NCBI GenBank assembly: GCA_030844895.1 | Contig: CM061225.1 | Span: 106,592,688-106,656,687 of the forward strand | Source: Ambrosia x helenae | Taxonomy: Eukaryota; Streptophyta; Magnoliopsida; Asterales; Asteraceae | DNA: 64,000 nucleotides | Reading direction: 5' to 3' | Notes under the pieces: model-generated | The model's input: only the letters and a program-made list of their open reading frames with translations | The model's database searches: none | What the model was told of the DNA's origin: nothing | Program-made: the position numbers and the translations under genes | Part shown: positions 10,279-20,353 of the stretch, in pieces | Numbering within the stretch: the stretch's first letter is position 1 | How the letters are laid out: the number at the start of each line of letters is the position of its first letter

Positions 10279-12851
10279 TTAGTTAGATTTAGGAACCCAA
10301 GCCTGTTTGGCTTTGGGTTTGCTCTTGAGAACAGTTACAGTTTGTTCTAGACCAGGTTGAGAAATCCATGTCTTTTTGGCAATGGATGTTTCATTAAGAG
10401 CTATGGTGGTATCCCTTCTAGGACCACCATCAACCTTGGTCATCAGTAGTTGTACCATGTTCATTAGATTTTGTATCTCAGCAGTTTGTGAAACTGCTGA
10501 TGATTCAGGTCTAACTACTGACAAAGAATTTTGAGAAAAAGATTTTAGTTGAGATTTTATCTTTTTCTGAGAAAAGGTGTTTTCAGGTTGTTGTTTCTTG
10601 GGTTTAAAGATTCTTTCATAATCATTTCTGATTTGATTTCCCACAACCTGTTGTTTGATTTTTTGATTGAACTGAATTCCTTTTCTGTATCTACAAAATT
10701 CAGTTTTGTGGTTGAACAGACCACAAATTTCACACTCTTTTGCCTTTTGTTTTTGATCTAAAGGCAAATTTTTGACATTAGTGTAAAGATTTTGCTAATC
10801 AGTAGTTTTCAGGATCTCAACTCCTGATGTAGATGAAACTACTGATGGCTTGTTGTCAGATGTTGTTAATACTTCTGAAGTACTTTCTTTGAAAATACCA
10901 GGATTTCTGTTTAGAAAGTTTTCATGGAAAGATGTGCAGTCTTTCCCTTCAGAAGTTTCATTTGAAACAAATTTTCCCATCTTCAGTAGTTTTGGGAGAG
11001 AAATCTGTTGGTGTTTCAACATGATGGTACCCTATGCCAAACTTAACATTTGAAGCACTTTGTTTGTTTAGCAATAATTGATACCCCTTACAAGATTCCA
11101 CCCATTTTTCACATGTGATCCTGGTGTCAGCAAGCTCTTGTCTGACATCTCCCAGGTCATTTAGCATGATTTTAATTTGTGCTTGGGTTCAATAGCCGAG
11201 TCAGTTAATTTAGAAACTTCTTTTGTTTTAGCACACAGTTTTCTTTCTAAATCACATTTCATCTGTGTGTATTTTCTTTCTAAATCATTGGCTTTTCCTT
11301 GTAAGTGCACATTTGTCTCTCTTATGAGAGCAAAAGTTTCTTTGCAAGAATTTGAGCAAAGTTTTGTCAAAGATTCTTTTGATACCTGTGACAATGCAGA
11401 TTTTGAAGTACAGCCTTCAAATGCCATTAAGGCAAAGTTCTTTCTGCCATTGTCTGGTTCTCCCCAGTTGATGTCAAACACCTTGTTGTCTGCATCAGGA
11501 TTGCACTCTGTGGTGTCAAAAGGAAGACTGCTCCAGTCAACATACCCTGAGGTGAAAAGACTTTGTTGAGAGGGTTGTTGAGGCTGTGGAGGATGTTGAG
11601 CAGCTGGAAAGGGAGGGATTGATTGTTGGCTCTGCATCTGTTGAGCAAGCATTTGAACATATTGTACTTGTGGCATGTATTGCTGTTGAGGAGCTTGTGC
11701 CTGGACAAAATGAGCACTCCCTTGAGTTCCATTATTCCTATTATAATTGGGGTTATAGTTATTTCCAGATTGTGATTGGTTAAAGCTAGAGTTTCTACAC
11801 TCTCTAGCAAAGTGTCCCAACTTCTGACACTTGTGACATCTAGTTTAGATTTGTCAAAACCAATTTTTGTATTACTGGTCAATCCTGGAAATTTCCTTCC
11901 TGACCTTTTATAAAACTTGTTAGTTTTAATGCTTAGCATGGCCAGTTGGTGTAAAATGTCCATTTCTTCTAAGTCATCACTGCTAAAGTTTTTCAAATCA
12001 TCCATGATAAAACATAGATTATCAGCAGTTTGACTTTGGTCATCATTGTCATAACCTGGGAAAGATCTTTCTGATGAGATCCCAGTTGTTATGTCAATGT
12101 TGTCATAAGATCCATAGGAACAAGTTGGTGAGTCTTGTCCCAAAAGTGTTGTACTACCTGGAAGGTAGTCATCAGCAGTTTTACCAGATGATTGCAATTT
12201 CTTCTTTTGATCAATTTCTCTCTCAAAAGTAAGTAATCTCCCATGGAGTTTTGTAAGAGTGAGGGAGCTAAAATCTGGTGAGGATCTTAAAACAATGGAG
12301 TATGTTTCCCATTTGTCTGGTAAAGACCTTAAAAATCTATGTAGCATAGATACTGTTGTATAGGTCTGACCATTTAACTTTAGCTCAGATATTAATGAGG
12401 AGAATCTTTCAAATTGTTGAGTTAAAGTTTCCCCATTAATATGAGCAAATGTCTCATATTGTTGAGCTAAAATCTCTCTGGTGTTGGCAATCACCTCATC
12501 AGTTCCTCCAAACTGTTCTTTAAGACAATCCCAGAGTTCTTTGGCACTTTCACAATGTAAAAGGCCAGAGTATATCTCATTTGGGAGAGCCATTGCCAAA
12601 ATAGAGAATGCTTTTGCATCTAGCTCAAGTTTTAGGAAATCATCATCTGTAAATTCTTTTGGGTCCTTAGGGACCTCAACATTAGTTTCAAGATTGACAT
12701 TTACTGGTTTGTGAGGACCATATATCACAGATCTCCAACAACCTGTGTTGGTTTGTGACAAGGTATGTGCCATTCTCTTTTGCCATATGTTGTATTCATT
12801 TCTTACAAGCATGGCAGGTTTAGTGGCTGAACCAGTATTATGTGGATCCAT
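10279..12851 (-). pseudogene. Gag of the Sirevirus-like element, frameshifted
   Basis: Gag starts at ATG 12851 (MDPHNTGSATKPAML) and carries the UBN2/retrotransposon-gag region (EYNIWQKRMAHTL, AKELWDCLKEQFG, LTQQFERFSSLISEL). A frameshift falls at the first zinc knuckle: the CHKCQKLGHFARECR box (CX2CX4HX4C) is read in the ORF at 11820-11161, whereas the upstream ORF enters a wrong frame near 11845. Further breaks lie near 11160, 11020 and 10795. The last segment (10767-10279) has a second knuckle, CEICGLFNHKTEFC, and ends VPKSN before a stop. Two knuckles and a long charged region between them are Sirevirus traits. In the cell Gag would form the particle; this copy cannot make a full-length one without several recodings. 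Confidence 0.85.
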
Positions 12852-12997
12852 TTTAAAGAGTATTGATTTGTCAGATGACTCTTTTAAGTGATGGATGTTG
12901 ATAAAAAGTGAACTTTTGATCTTTTTATTGAGTATCAATAAGAGCTTTGTGTCTGATTCTCAATTTGTTAGATTGATATGTGATCAGATAAACCAAT

Positions 12998-13009
12998 GCT
13001 CTGATACCA
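12998..13009 (-). promoter_or_regulatory. Primer binding site (initiator-Met tRNA) of the Sirevirus-like element
   Basis: On the minus strand TGGTATCAGAGC lies two bases inside the 5' LTR. This is the standard plant copia primer site, complementary to the 3' end of initiator-Met tRNA. Confidence 0.9.
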
Positions 13010-13011
13010 AT

Positions 13012-13730
13012 TGTTGGATCAGTTTGCTCTTTTGTTCAAGTAAGAACTTGCTATCTTGACACTTAAGTGTTTAGCAAGCTCTTGTATATCGGATTATAAG
13101 CACATCGGAATGTATAAGTTAAAGCAACACTTTTTATACTTAGGAAGAGTTATTACTCCCCCTTGATGATTGAAACTAATAATGACAAGTATTTATTATG
13201 AATCTAAGCAGTAAATGAGAATTAGATACTTAGACAGATTCACAATAAATACTGAAATGGAATAGAACATTGAAAGTGTTTGAAGGATTTTTCTATTAAA
13301 ATCAATGTCTAAAATAGAAGGTTGAAGCCTCCTATTTATAGACGTTTACATACATGTATCTTGCCTAAAAAGCAAGTACAGAAACATCAGAAACAAGTTG
13401 CACAAGTTGCAACATTGAAACTAACAAATACAGCTAAAAGCAATAATAAACAATAAACTACTGATACAAAAGGCGGTGGAAAATATCTGATGCTAAGTGC
13501 TGATGAATGACAAACTACTGATGAGTAGTTTGTCTTCAGTACTTCTGAAGTGAACTTGTCTGGTTTGGACTTCAGAACTTCTGATGAAGTTTCTTCTTCA
13601 GCACTTCTCATATCTTCTCTTCAGCAGTTTCTTGTCTTCTCTTCAGTACTTCTATACTTAGTCAAAATGACAGAAGTGAATTAGACTAAGGTTTCCAAAA
13701 GTGGTTTCACCAATCCTCTTTGTCCTAACA
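13012..13730 (-). repeat. 5' LTR of the Sirevirus-like element
   Basis: 719 bp, same length and termini as 2178-2896. The differences I noted include substitutions near 13090, 13265, 13270, 13366 and 13441. It should carry the promoter on the minus strand. ATAAATAT follows it directly. Confidence 0.93.
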
Positions 13731-13738
13731 ATAAATAT

Positions 13739-14009
13739 ATGTATATTTTAAAGTGTATCAAGGCGCACTAATCCTGGCTATGTTCTAAACTGGAATTTGA
13801 GTTTGTTATTGCCAACTGTTATTATGGTCTCCAATCTACAACTCCTTTCTATTCTTAGTTAAATCTAGAAATTAGAAGTCTTGCGCCCTTTTTGTTTAGT
13901 TATCTAAAATCACAAGGATTCAATATGCCTAATTCCTTGATTCAAGCAATTTTATCACTAGCTCATTGTTTTGCAAATAGGTAAATATGATGAATAGCTA
14001 ATCAAGTCA
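13739..14009. other. No feature recognised
   Basis: An AT-rich flank between the Sirevirus-like element and the decayed copia pol. No ORF of interest and no paired repeats were seen. Confidence 0.45.
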
Positions 14010-16250
14010 CGTATACCAACTACTAATGCTCCATTTAAGATGAGTGTCCAGGAAGGACAATCGTATATTGGTAATAAGCCTACTACACGCCTAAAGCGTG
14101 GTAGACTAGTCGATTCCAAAGAATAAAAATCCTCGAGAAATTGGAGCAAGTAAGAAAGATGGTCAAGTCGAGGTTATAGTAAAAAGGTCTCCTGAAGAGA
14201 CATTAGACATGATGGTTTCAGAAGAACCTCAGGTACCTGAAAATAAAGAGAGCTCGTTATATAGTATCATGTCTACGAAATGTATGGAATCGAAAATAAA
14301 ATCGACGTCGTTATAAATTTTATGTAATGTAGCGCTTGAAATGAGGATCAAGATTTAACATCTGCCTATGAATGAGTACAAAGAAATGATTGGCCAAAAT
14401 GGAAAGATGCAAATATGGCAGAGTTAAATTCTCTATTGAAAAGAAAAGTTTTGGATCACTAGTCCATACAACAAAAGTTGTAAAACATATAGATATGAAA
14501 AGGTCTTTTGTGCGAATCAACATTTGAAAAGAAAATGATATAAGATAAAATTGGTGGCACAAGAATTTCGCAAAGACCCATAATTGATTATGAGGAGACG
14601 CGTTCTCCGGTGGTAGATACAATGATTTTTCATTATGTTATTAGTATGGTAATGCAAAGAGAGAATTGAAATGCGTCTAATAAATATCATGATTTACTTG
14701 GCACTGAAAGTTTACATGAAAAATACCTGATGAAGGATTTAATGTGTCAAAATCTTGTAACGTAAGTTCTCGAGAACGTTATGATCGGAGTAAACAGATT
14801 CAATTCTAAATACGTTATGTTTGTTATATGATTGAATTGAATATAACTGGAACTCCTCATGAGTATCCTAAAGCAACAGAGTGCTTAAAAGGTAATACGA
14901 AACATCGTAGGATTTAATTATTGTGCACCAATACACCACAGGTGATAAACTGAACCTGGTGATTATGATACTTTAATATATAAGAATGGTACAATATATA
15001 TTGTAAAAATAGATGTTATTGTTCTTCCAATTGAAGAGTTAATGCACTTGCGTAATTGATCAAGATGGAAAAGTCCTTGATGGATTGATGATGCCTGCAG
15101 TATTGATATCAATACCTTAAGAAGTATTATGTGAAGGTAATATAATATGTATGTACTAAACTAAGGGGCTTGAGTGTTTTAAAACTCATGAGATATCCCG
15201 ATAACGAGCATTATCGGGAAGCTTGTATCAAAAGTTTTCTTTTAAAAGTTCACTCGCAGTTTACAGTGATAATGTCTGAGCATTATCGAGAGACTCTGTA
15301 GAACTTTTAAAAGGGGGATTTTTGAAAGTCCTTGACATAGTGCACTTGTTGCTTGACCTACAATTCGAGTATATATGTAATGATATGTTTACCAATCCAT
15401 CAAAGTATATCTTGAAAAGATGGTGGCCGACATTTTACAATAGACATAGATCATATTTAAAGTGCATTAAAGGTTGTCCAATTACTTGATATGGAAAATT
15501 ATTCATTTCATCTCATACCAAAGTAGAGATTTTCACTCTAGAAGTACCATAGTTAAATATATATGTACATTAGTATATGTCTTGCTAATTATGCATGATT
15601 ATTATATCTTCTACATGAACTTATTATCATAATTTAGTTTATGTCAAGCGAGAAGACACCAAAATGAGTTAAAACAAATACTCCAGGTATGAGCGATATT
15701 TGATTATATTTCACTAACCCATGCAAATAAGTTTGGTTAGTCTTGTAGATGAAGGGAATATAACACATCACATTTGTTGATCTTGTGACATTTATTTACG
15801 AGAGGAGGCAACATTAGTTCAACTTAAAGAATTGCAATTATAAGAGCAGGGACTAAAATTCTGGAATGAAAATCATACATAAATAATTCAACTTAAAGAT
15901 TTTCACGTCAAGTGATCAAGAACGCAAATCAGTGACTACAAAACTTTGAGCAACTTTCTTAGAAGATCGACACCATCATTCAAATGATACATATTAAAAT
16001 GAGGGGGAGTATTCAATATGTTGCACTCTTTTTCCCTTCACTAAGTTTTGTCCCATCGGGTTTTCTTAGTAAGGTTTTTAACGAGGCAACACACCTGATC
16101 CAGAAGTATCAGGGGGAGAAAATACGCGTTGCACTCTTTTTCCCTTAGCTGAGGTTTTATCCCACTGGGTTTTCTTGGCAAGGTTTTTAACGAGGCAACA
16201 TCACCAAGCGTATTATAAGAATTGTGTATTGTTACATTTTGTGGATAGTC
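14010..16250 (+). pseudogene. Heavily decayed copia pol (integrase tail, RT, later part)
   Basis: There is no long ORF, but conceptual translation in shifting frames gives copia landmarks. The first is a basic linker resembling KRGRLVDSKD near 14090. RT-start sequences follow near 14390 (WPKWKD, then AELNSLLKRKVFG), then RISQRPIIDYEETRSPVVDT near 14560 and GTPHEYPKATECLKG near 14850. Downstream to 16250 the match is weak. It belongs to a copia family different from the three better-preserved elements. Many stops and indels mark it as old. It ends at a polypurine tract and LTR. A perfect 8-bp-stem hairpin (CCCGATAA...TTATCGGG) sits at 15198-15219. Confidence 0.65.
16027..16200 (+). repeat. Duplicated segment near the 3' end of the decayed copia element
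   Basis: Two imperfect direct copies of about 70 bp, at roughly 16022-16090 and 16128-16200. Each contains GTTGCACTCTTTTTCCCTT and TTTTTAACGAGGCAACA. Such duplicated blocks before the PPT are common in some plant copia families. Confidence 0.7.
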
Positions 16251-16259
16251 AAGGGGGAG
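16251..16259 (+). promoter_or_regulatory. Polypurine tract of the decayed copia element
   Basis: AAGGGGGAG lies directly before an LTR start (TGTTATGAATG). Its position and composition are as expected. Confidence 0.75.
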
Positions 16260-16479
16260 TGTTATGAATGCACCAATAATATGGTGACTCTCCACATCCT
16301 TAACCCCTAATTGTCATTACTCATTGTTAATGTGTGAGCCTATAAATAGAGGCTTTGTATATTGTATTAGATACACTCAATGAATAAGACTTCTCTCTTC
16401 TATCCCTCTCTAAATCTTCCTCTAATCTTTGTTCATAGTTCTTATATTTTGTATGCTAGTAGGCCGTTGTTTTACAACA
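16260..16479 (+). repeat. 3' LTR (or part) of the decayed copia element
   Basis: It begins TGTTATGAATGCACC directly after the PPT and probably ends at ACAACA (16474-16479), the point where an unrelated dispersed repeat begins. It has a clear TATA box, TATAAATA, at 16341-16348. The partner LTR is not in the window or is unrecognisable. Confidence 0.65.
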
Positions 16480-16841
16480 CTTCCCAATATATTTGTTTCG
16501 TTTTTGTTTTGTTAGGTACCAAACGTCTTTGAAGGGAACAACATTTAAGCATGGATGTTAGGAATCTCATTTGGGTTAGATACACGATGTTAAGAAGCTT
16601 CGATGTCATATATTTATGTACACTTTGGATGCTACCAAGCCATAGGTATTCTATATATTTTGAACCCTAGAAACCAATAACTTTAGCTATAGTTTTTTTT
16701 TTGCATACTCTAGAAGCTGAACTTTACTTTACTTTACTTTACTTTACTTTACTTTACTTTACTTTTGTGTATGTGTATAGCTATTGTAGTATTTTGCACT
16801 GTTGAAGCCACGCTACAACGCGCGCAAAAAGAAATGTTGGT
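16480..16841. repeat. Dispersed repeat, copy 1 (uninterrupted)
   Basis: About 362 bp that is nearly identical to 44848-44882 joined to 45797-46103. It starts CTTCCCAATATATTTG and ends near ACGCGCGCAAAAAG. It contains an (ACTTT)9 microsatellite at 16721-16765, which is shorter in copy 2 and accounts for the 20-bp length difference. The repeat family is unknown. The GC-rich end resembles degenerate Helitron-type ends elsewhere in the window. Confidence 0.85.
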
Positions 16842-17201
16842 ACTCTAGAAGCTAGAGGATGGCCCAGTCAGCCGACTGAGATCCGTCATTCGCCTTGAAA
16901 ATGTGTTCAGTCGGGTTGAAGGTCTGGTTCGTTGTTCTTGACGAAAATCACAAATTTTCACTCAAAAATTTAGTCAAAACCCGTTTTTAGCAAACTTTTG
17001 TATAGGTTTTACTATAAAACATGCTTTGAATCCGCATATTTCACCAAAACAACTTTTGAACATAATTTTTATCCAAAAACCCAAAATATGATGAACAAGT
17101 TTATAAAAACTATTATCTATAAATAAGCTCCTCAAGTTTTGAACCAAACTCAAATCTAATTCGAAGATAACTATCAAATAAAGCTGTGAATAGAGCCAAA
17201 A
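16842..17201. other. Possible leader/gag remnant of an old minus-strand LTR element
   Basis: No intact ORF. It lies on the internal side of a primer-site-like sequence at 17202-17213, so it may be the 5' internal part of a decayed retrotransposon read on the minus strand. A 67-residue ORF at 16974-17177 has no recognisable motif. Confidence 0.35.
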
Positions 17202-17428
17202 GCTCTAATACCACTTGTAGGATCGTGTTCTTATCTAAGAAGAACGAGATTCAAGAGGGTTTCGATCCAAAACAAAGGCGAAACCAATGTTATGGATTAT
17301 GATAGTTTAAGGAAGAGGATAGAAAAGATAAACATAGAAAAGGTACTACAAATGCTTCCTTTCAATAATCTCACGAATCGCAAACTAGTCTATACACAAA
17401 ATGAACAACTCTCTAAGGCTGAGATTAT
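17202..17428 (-). repeat. Primer site and LTR fragment of an old copia-like element
   Basis: On the minus strand TGGTATTAGAGC (17213-17202) is one base off the initiator-Met primer site and lies two bases inside a TGTAGG... boundary at 17216. This is the geometry of a 5' LTR-PBS junction. The LTR would then run to the right and has been interrupted by the TIR element at 17429 and apparently by the LINE at 18343. The far LTR end was not found, so this rests on the PBS alone. Confidence 0.45.
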
Positions 17429-18209
17429 GGGTATGTTTGGCAAAACTAGCTGGTGGCTGGTAGCTGAAAGCTTTTTAAATATATTTTTGTGTTTGGCAGA
17501 GTAGCTGGAGCTTTTAATAAGGAATAATGGAAATAAATAATCCCAACTCTTCACTATTGGCCAATAACAGTCCCAACTACGAAAATCACCAATATTGGTC
17601 CCAACTTTCGACATATTGGAAACCAACGGACCCAAACTAACGGAGGCTAACTCCGTTAGTGTGATGCTGACGTGGCATGCCACGTAGGATGCCACGTAGG
17701 ATCATTTTGCCACGTGGCATGCCACGTAGGATGCCACATAGGATTATTTTGCCACGTGGCATGCCACGTAGGATCATCTTGCCACCTAAGCATGCCACGT
17801 CAGCATCACACTAACGGAGTTAGCCTCCGTTAGTTTGGGTCCGTTGGTTTCCAATATGTCAAAAGTTGGGACCAATATTGGTGATTTTCGTAGTTGGGAC
17901 TGTTATTGGCCAATAGTCAATAGTTGGGATTATTTATTTCCATTTTTCCTTTTAATAAAATGTATAAAATGACCAAAATTGGTATAATTAAAAGCTTGTA
18001 AAGAATGTTTTTATTTTATTTTTAAAATAGAATGGGTATTTGTGTCATTTACTAATTAAAAGCTTATAGCTAGTAGAGCTTTTTCTTCTAACCTAAAAGC
18101 TTCTAGCTCTTCAACCAAACAAGGCTTTTTATTGAGTATGAGTTTTTTCTTAAAAGCTTGAAGCTTGAAGCTCCTAAAAGCTCTTAAAAGCTCCTTGCCA
18201 AACATACCC
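17429..18209. mobile_element. Non-autonomous TIR element, copy A, with nested MULE-MITE
   Basis: The ends are perfect inverted repeats (GGGTATGTTTGGCAA at 17429-17443 and its complement at 18195-18209). The body is rich in AGCT-containing words (AAGCTTTTAGGAGCTT-like). A second copy at 46617-47011 lacks the internal 429-bp insertion, which confirms the nesting. TAT flanks both ends, but copy B does not show an equivalent duplication, so the superfamily is open (hAT or PIF/Harbinger are possible). Confidence 0.75.
17521..17949. mobile_element. MULE-type MITE, copy 1 (429 bp)
   Basis: A foldback element whose long arms start GGAATAATGGAAATAAATAA and end with the near-perfect complement. It is flanked by an exact 9-bp duplication, TTTTAATAA (17512-17520 and 17950-17958); a 9-bp duplication is the hallmark of Mutator-like elements. 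The centre has repeated units containing GCCACGTGGC, so two CACGTG (G-box) palindromes lie at 17711-17716 and 17753-17758. Related copies are at 52253-52600 and 59888-60280. Confidence 0.88.
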
Positions 18210-18367
18210 TATAACTTACAAAAACCAATAACGAACTCAAGACTGATAATTACCCTCACTGTCAATGCCCATGTGTGGGACCCATCCCCATGATTTGCAG
18301 ATTTTATATGAGCAATGGCTAATACTAACAATCACCAAAACCGAACACGAGAAGACGAACAGGCGAG

Positions 18368-19984
18368 ATGAAGATGAACAGGCGAGATCGTGAGGAAGGA
18401 AGAAGACAACCAAACCTGCAGAACCTTAATGACCTAAGAGATAGAATCCAGAGAGAAAGGAGACTTGTTCAAGAAGGAAGATATAGAAACTATGGAAGCA
18501 GGCCACAAAAAAGATTCAGTGAAAACAGAGAGAAGGGTGTGATTCTCTATATCTCAGGATTGCCAGAGAGGTGTACAAGTCAGGAATTATGGTGCAATTT
18601 TCTAGACTTTTCGAACATGGTCGACGCCTATGTTCCGGTTAAGAAAGATAGTAGGGGTAGAGGGTTTGGTTTCCTCAGGTTCAGTCCGGTGGATAATGTT
18701 GAGAACATTATTCAGCAGGTAATTCAAGTTAAGGTTAATGGAAAAAGAATTTATGCAAATGTTTCAAGGTTCGCTAGAGAAGAAAAAACCTACCGAACAT
18801 CGAAGACATACGGCTATCAATGGTCATCTGGTGGGTTCACGGTCACAAACCCATAATACTGAAAGGTCGTTTCAGCCCACAAGGGCCTGGAACAATGATG
18901 GTCAAAACATTGGAGTGAAGCCACCGGTCACCAACTCAAGAAACAATACATGGGGGTACACTGAGAAATTGCTGAATATCGATAGTGATAATGGCAAAGA
19001 GACACAATTATTATCATTGAAGGGTAGAACTTTACTTGTCCAGACCAAGAATCTTGAAATACTAGATGAACTCAGATCAATCTTGCGACCTTGGCTTCCT
19101 GCCTCAACGAAGGTACGATATGTAGGAGGACCTTTTGCTTTATTGACTTTCCAATCGGCAGAAGAATCTAAGCTGTTCCTGGATAATAAACCTAAAGGCT
19201 GGAGGGATTTTCTTGTAAGTACTGAAGTTTGGAATGGACAAGACGTCTACTGCGACAGAATTGCATGGATTAATATCAGAGGCATTCCATTAAGTGCATG
19301 GGGTGCTAAAACGCCCAATCAAATCGCACAGGTGTTTGGTAAAGTGGTGTTTCAGTCCAAAGCCGATGTATTCGACGTAGACTTCTCCTTTGACAGAATA
19401 GCTATACTCGTTAAAAGTGGCGACAGAATCAACAAGAAGCTGAAAGTTCGATCCAACGGCAAAGTTTTTGAAGTGTGGGTCGATGAAGTTATGCAACAAT
19501 GGGCACCAAATTGTATACAAGAGTTGGAAAATCTGAAAAAAGAGAAAGGTGATGCTGATTCACCGGAAAAGAAGTCGGTATCAATGGATGGAAACCAAAA
19601 CGGCAGGGAAGTCGAAAAGCCAATAGAAGTTATTGTGTTGGATACCTTGGAAAGCGAAAAGACACAAAGGTTGATTAACCAAGGTTTGGAGGGCGGAAAT
19701 GTTCAGGAAAAACTGAAAATATTAATTGCTCACTGGGTGGGGGACTTTATGATATGTCAAAGGATAACATTAGCTCACCGCCTAAATCCTCGGAGTTTAT
19801 TGGTTCTATCCCAATGACCACACCTGGCCCACATGTCAAAACAAATGAGAAAAATAAGGACCCGTGCATTAAAAACCATTTGGCCCACATTTTGAAAGAA
19901 ATTCAAGACCTGGAGCCTAATAAGGAGGAGTCCACTAAACCTAAATTGGAGAAAAAGAAGAAAGAAAAAAAATCCCAGACCTAA
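18368..19984 (+). pseudogene. LINE ORF1: RRM plus DUF4283-like nucleic-acid-binding protein, frameshifted
   Basis: It starts at ATG 18368 (MKMNRRDREEGRRQP), 26 bases inside the LINE. An RRM follows at about residues 58-135, with RNP2-like VILYISGLPE and RNP1-like GRGFGFLRF. A +1/-1 shift near 18830 moves the frame into the ORF starting at 18738. That ORF has the DUF4283-like part (LLSLKGRTLLVQTKN, FALLTFQSAEESKLFLD, IAWINIRGIPLSAWG). A second shift near 19740 leads to a Lys/Glu-rich tail ending around 19984 in KKKKEKKSQT. In plant L1 elements ORF1p binds the LINE RNA as part of the retrotransposition complex. This copy cannot make the full protein. Confidence 0.8.
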
Positions 19985-20353
19985 ACCTAGAGGCACCGGT
20001 GATGAAAACAAGTAAGAAGAAGAAGCCTTTTCTGAAAGCCAGGAAAGAGGCGGCAAAAAATAGAATACAAAGACAGATGCTTAGTGATGAGGATGACTTC
20101 TCCTAGTATGACGACTTTATCCGAGATGGACAGGTTAATAGATTTGGGAAGAAAACGAATCGGATGAGGAAGTTTGGTCTGAAGACTTTGAATCTGTTGA
20201 TGTACAGAGCTCCAGTCATTCGGTTTCTACGGATTCAATTGTGGCAGAATCGAAGGAAACAATTGCAGTTGGGTCAAAAATTGGGATTAATCTGGTTGGA
20301 TTTGAAGGTATGGTCGAAGGATCCATAAGGCAAGAGGAGGATCATGGTGCCCA

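Larger units (their letters stand above)
2178..13730 (-). mobile_element. Sirevirus-like Ty1/copia LTR retrotransposon, nearly complete
   Basis: An 11,553-bp element bounded by two 719-bp LTRs of identical length (2178-2896 and 13012-13730) that begin TGTTGG and end CTAACA. I counted about five substitutions between them, which implies a recent insertion. Read on the minus strand, the order is LTR, tRNA-iMet primer site, gag with two zinc knuckles, protease, GAG-pre-integrase, integrase, reverse transcriptase, RNase H, a long third ORF, polypurine tract, LTR. Integrase before RT is diagnostic of copia. The length, long gag with a second knuckle, and large ORF after RNase H are typical of the Sirevirus genus. 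The 8-mer ATAAATAT lies immediately outside both LTRs (2170-2177 and 13731-13738). Gag, the protease region and the third ORF each carry breaks, so the copy is probably non-autonomous although its IN-RT-RH ORF is intact. Confidence 0.93.

Noticed and set aside
17429..18209. Assigning the TIR element firmly to hAT
   Set aside because: No 8-bp duplication at either copy; TAT flanks copy A only, so the superfamily is left open.
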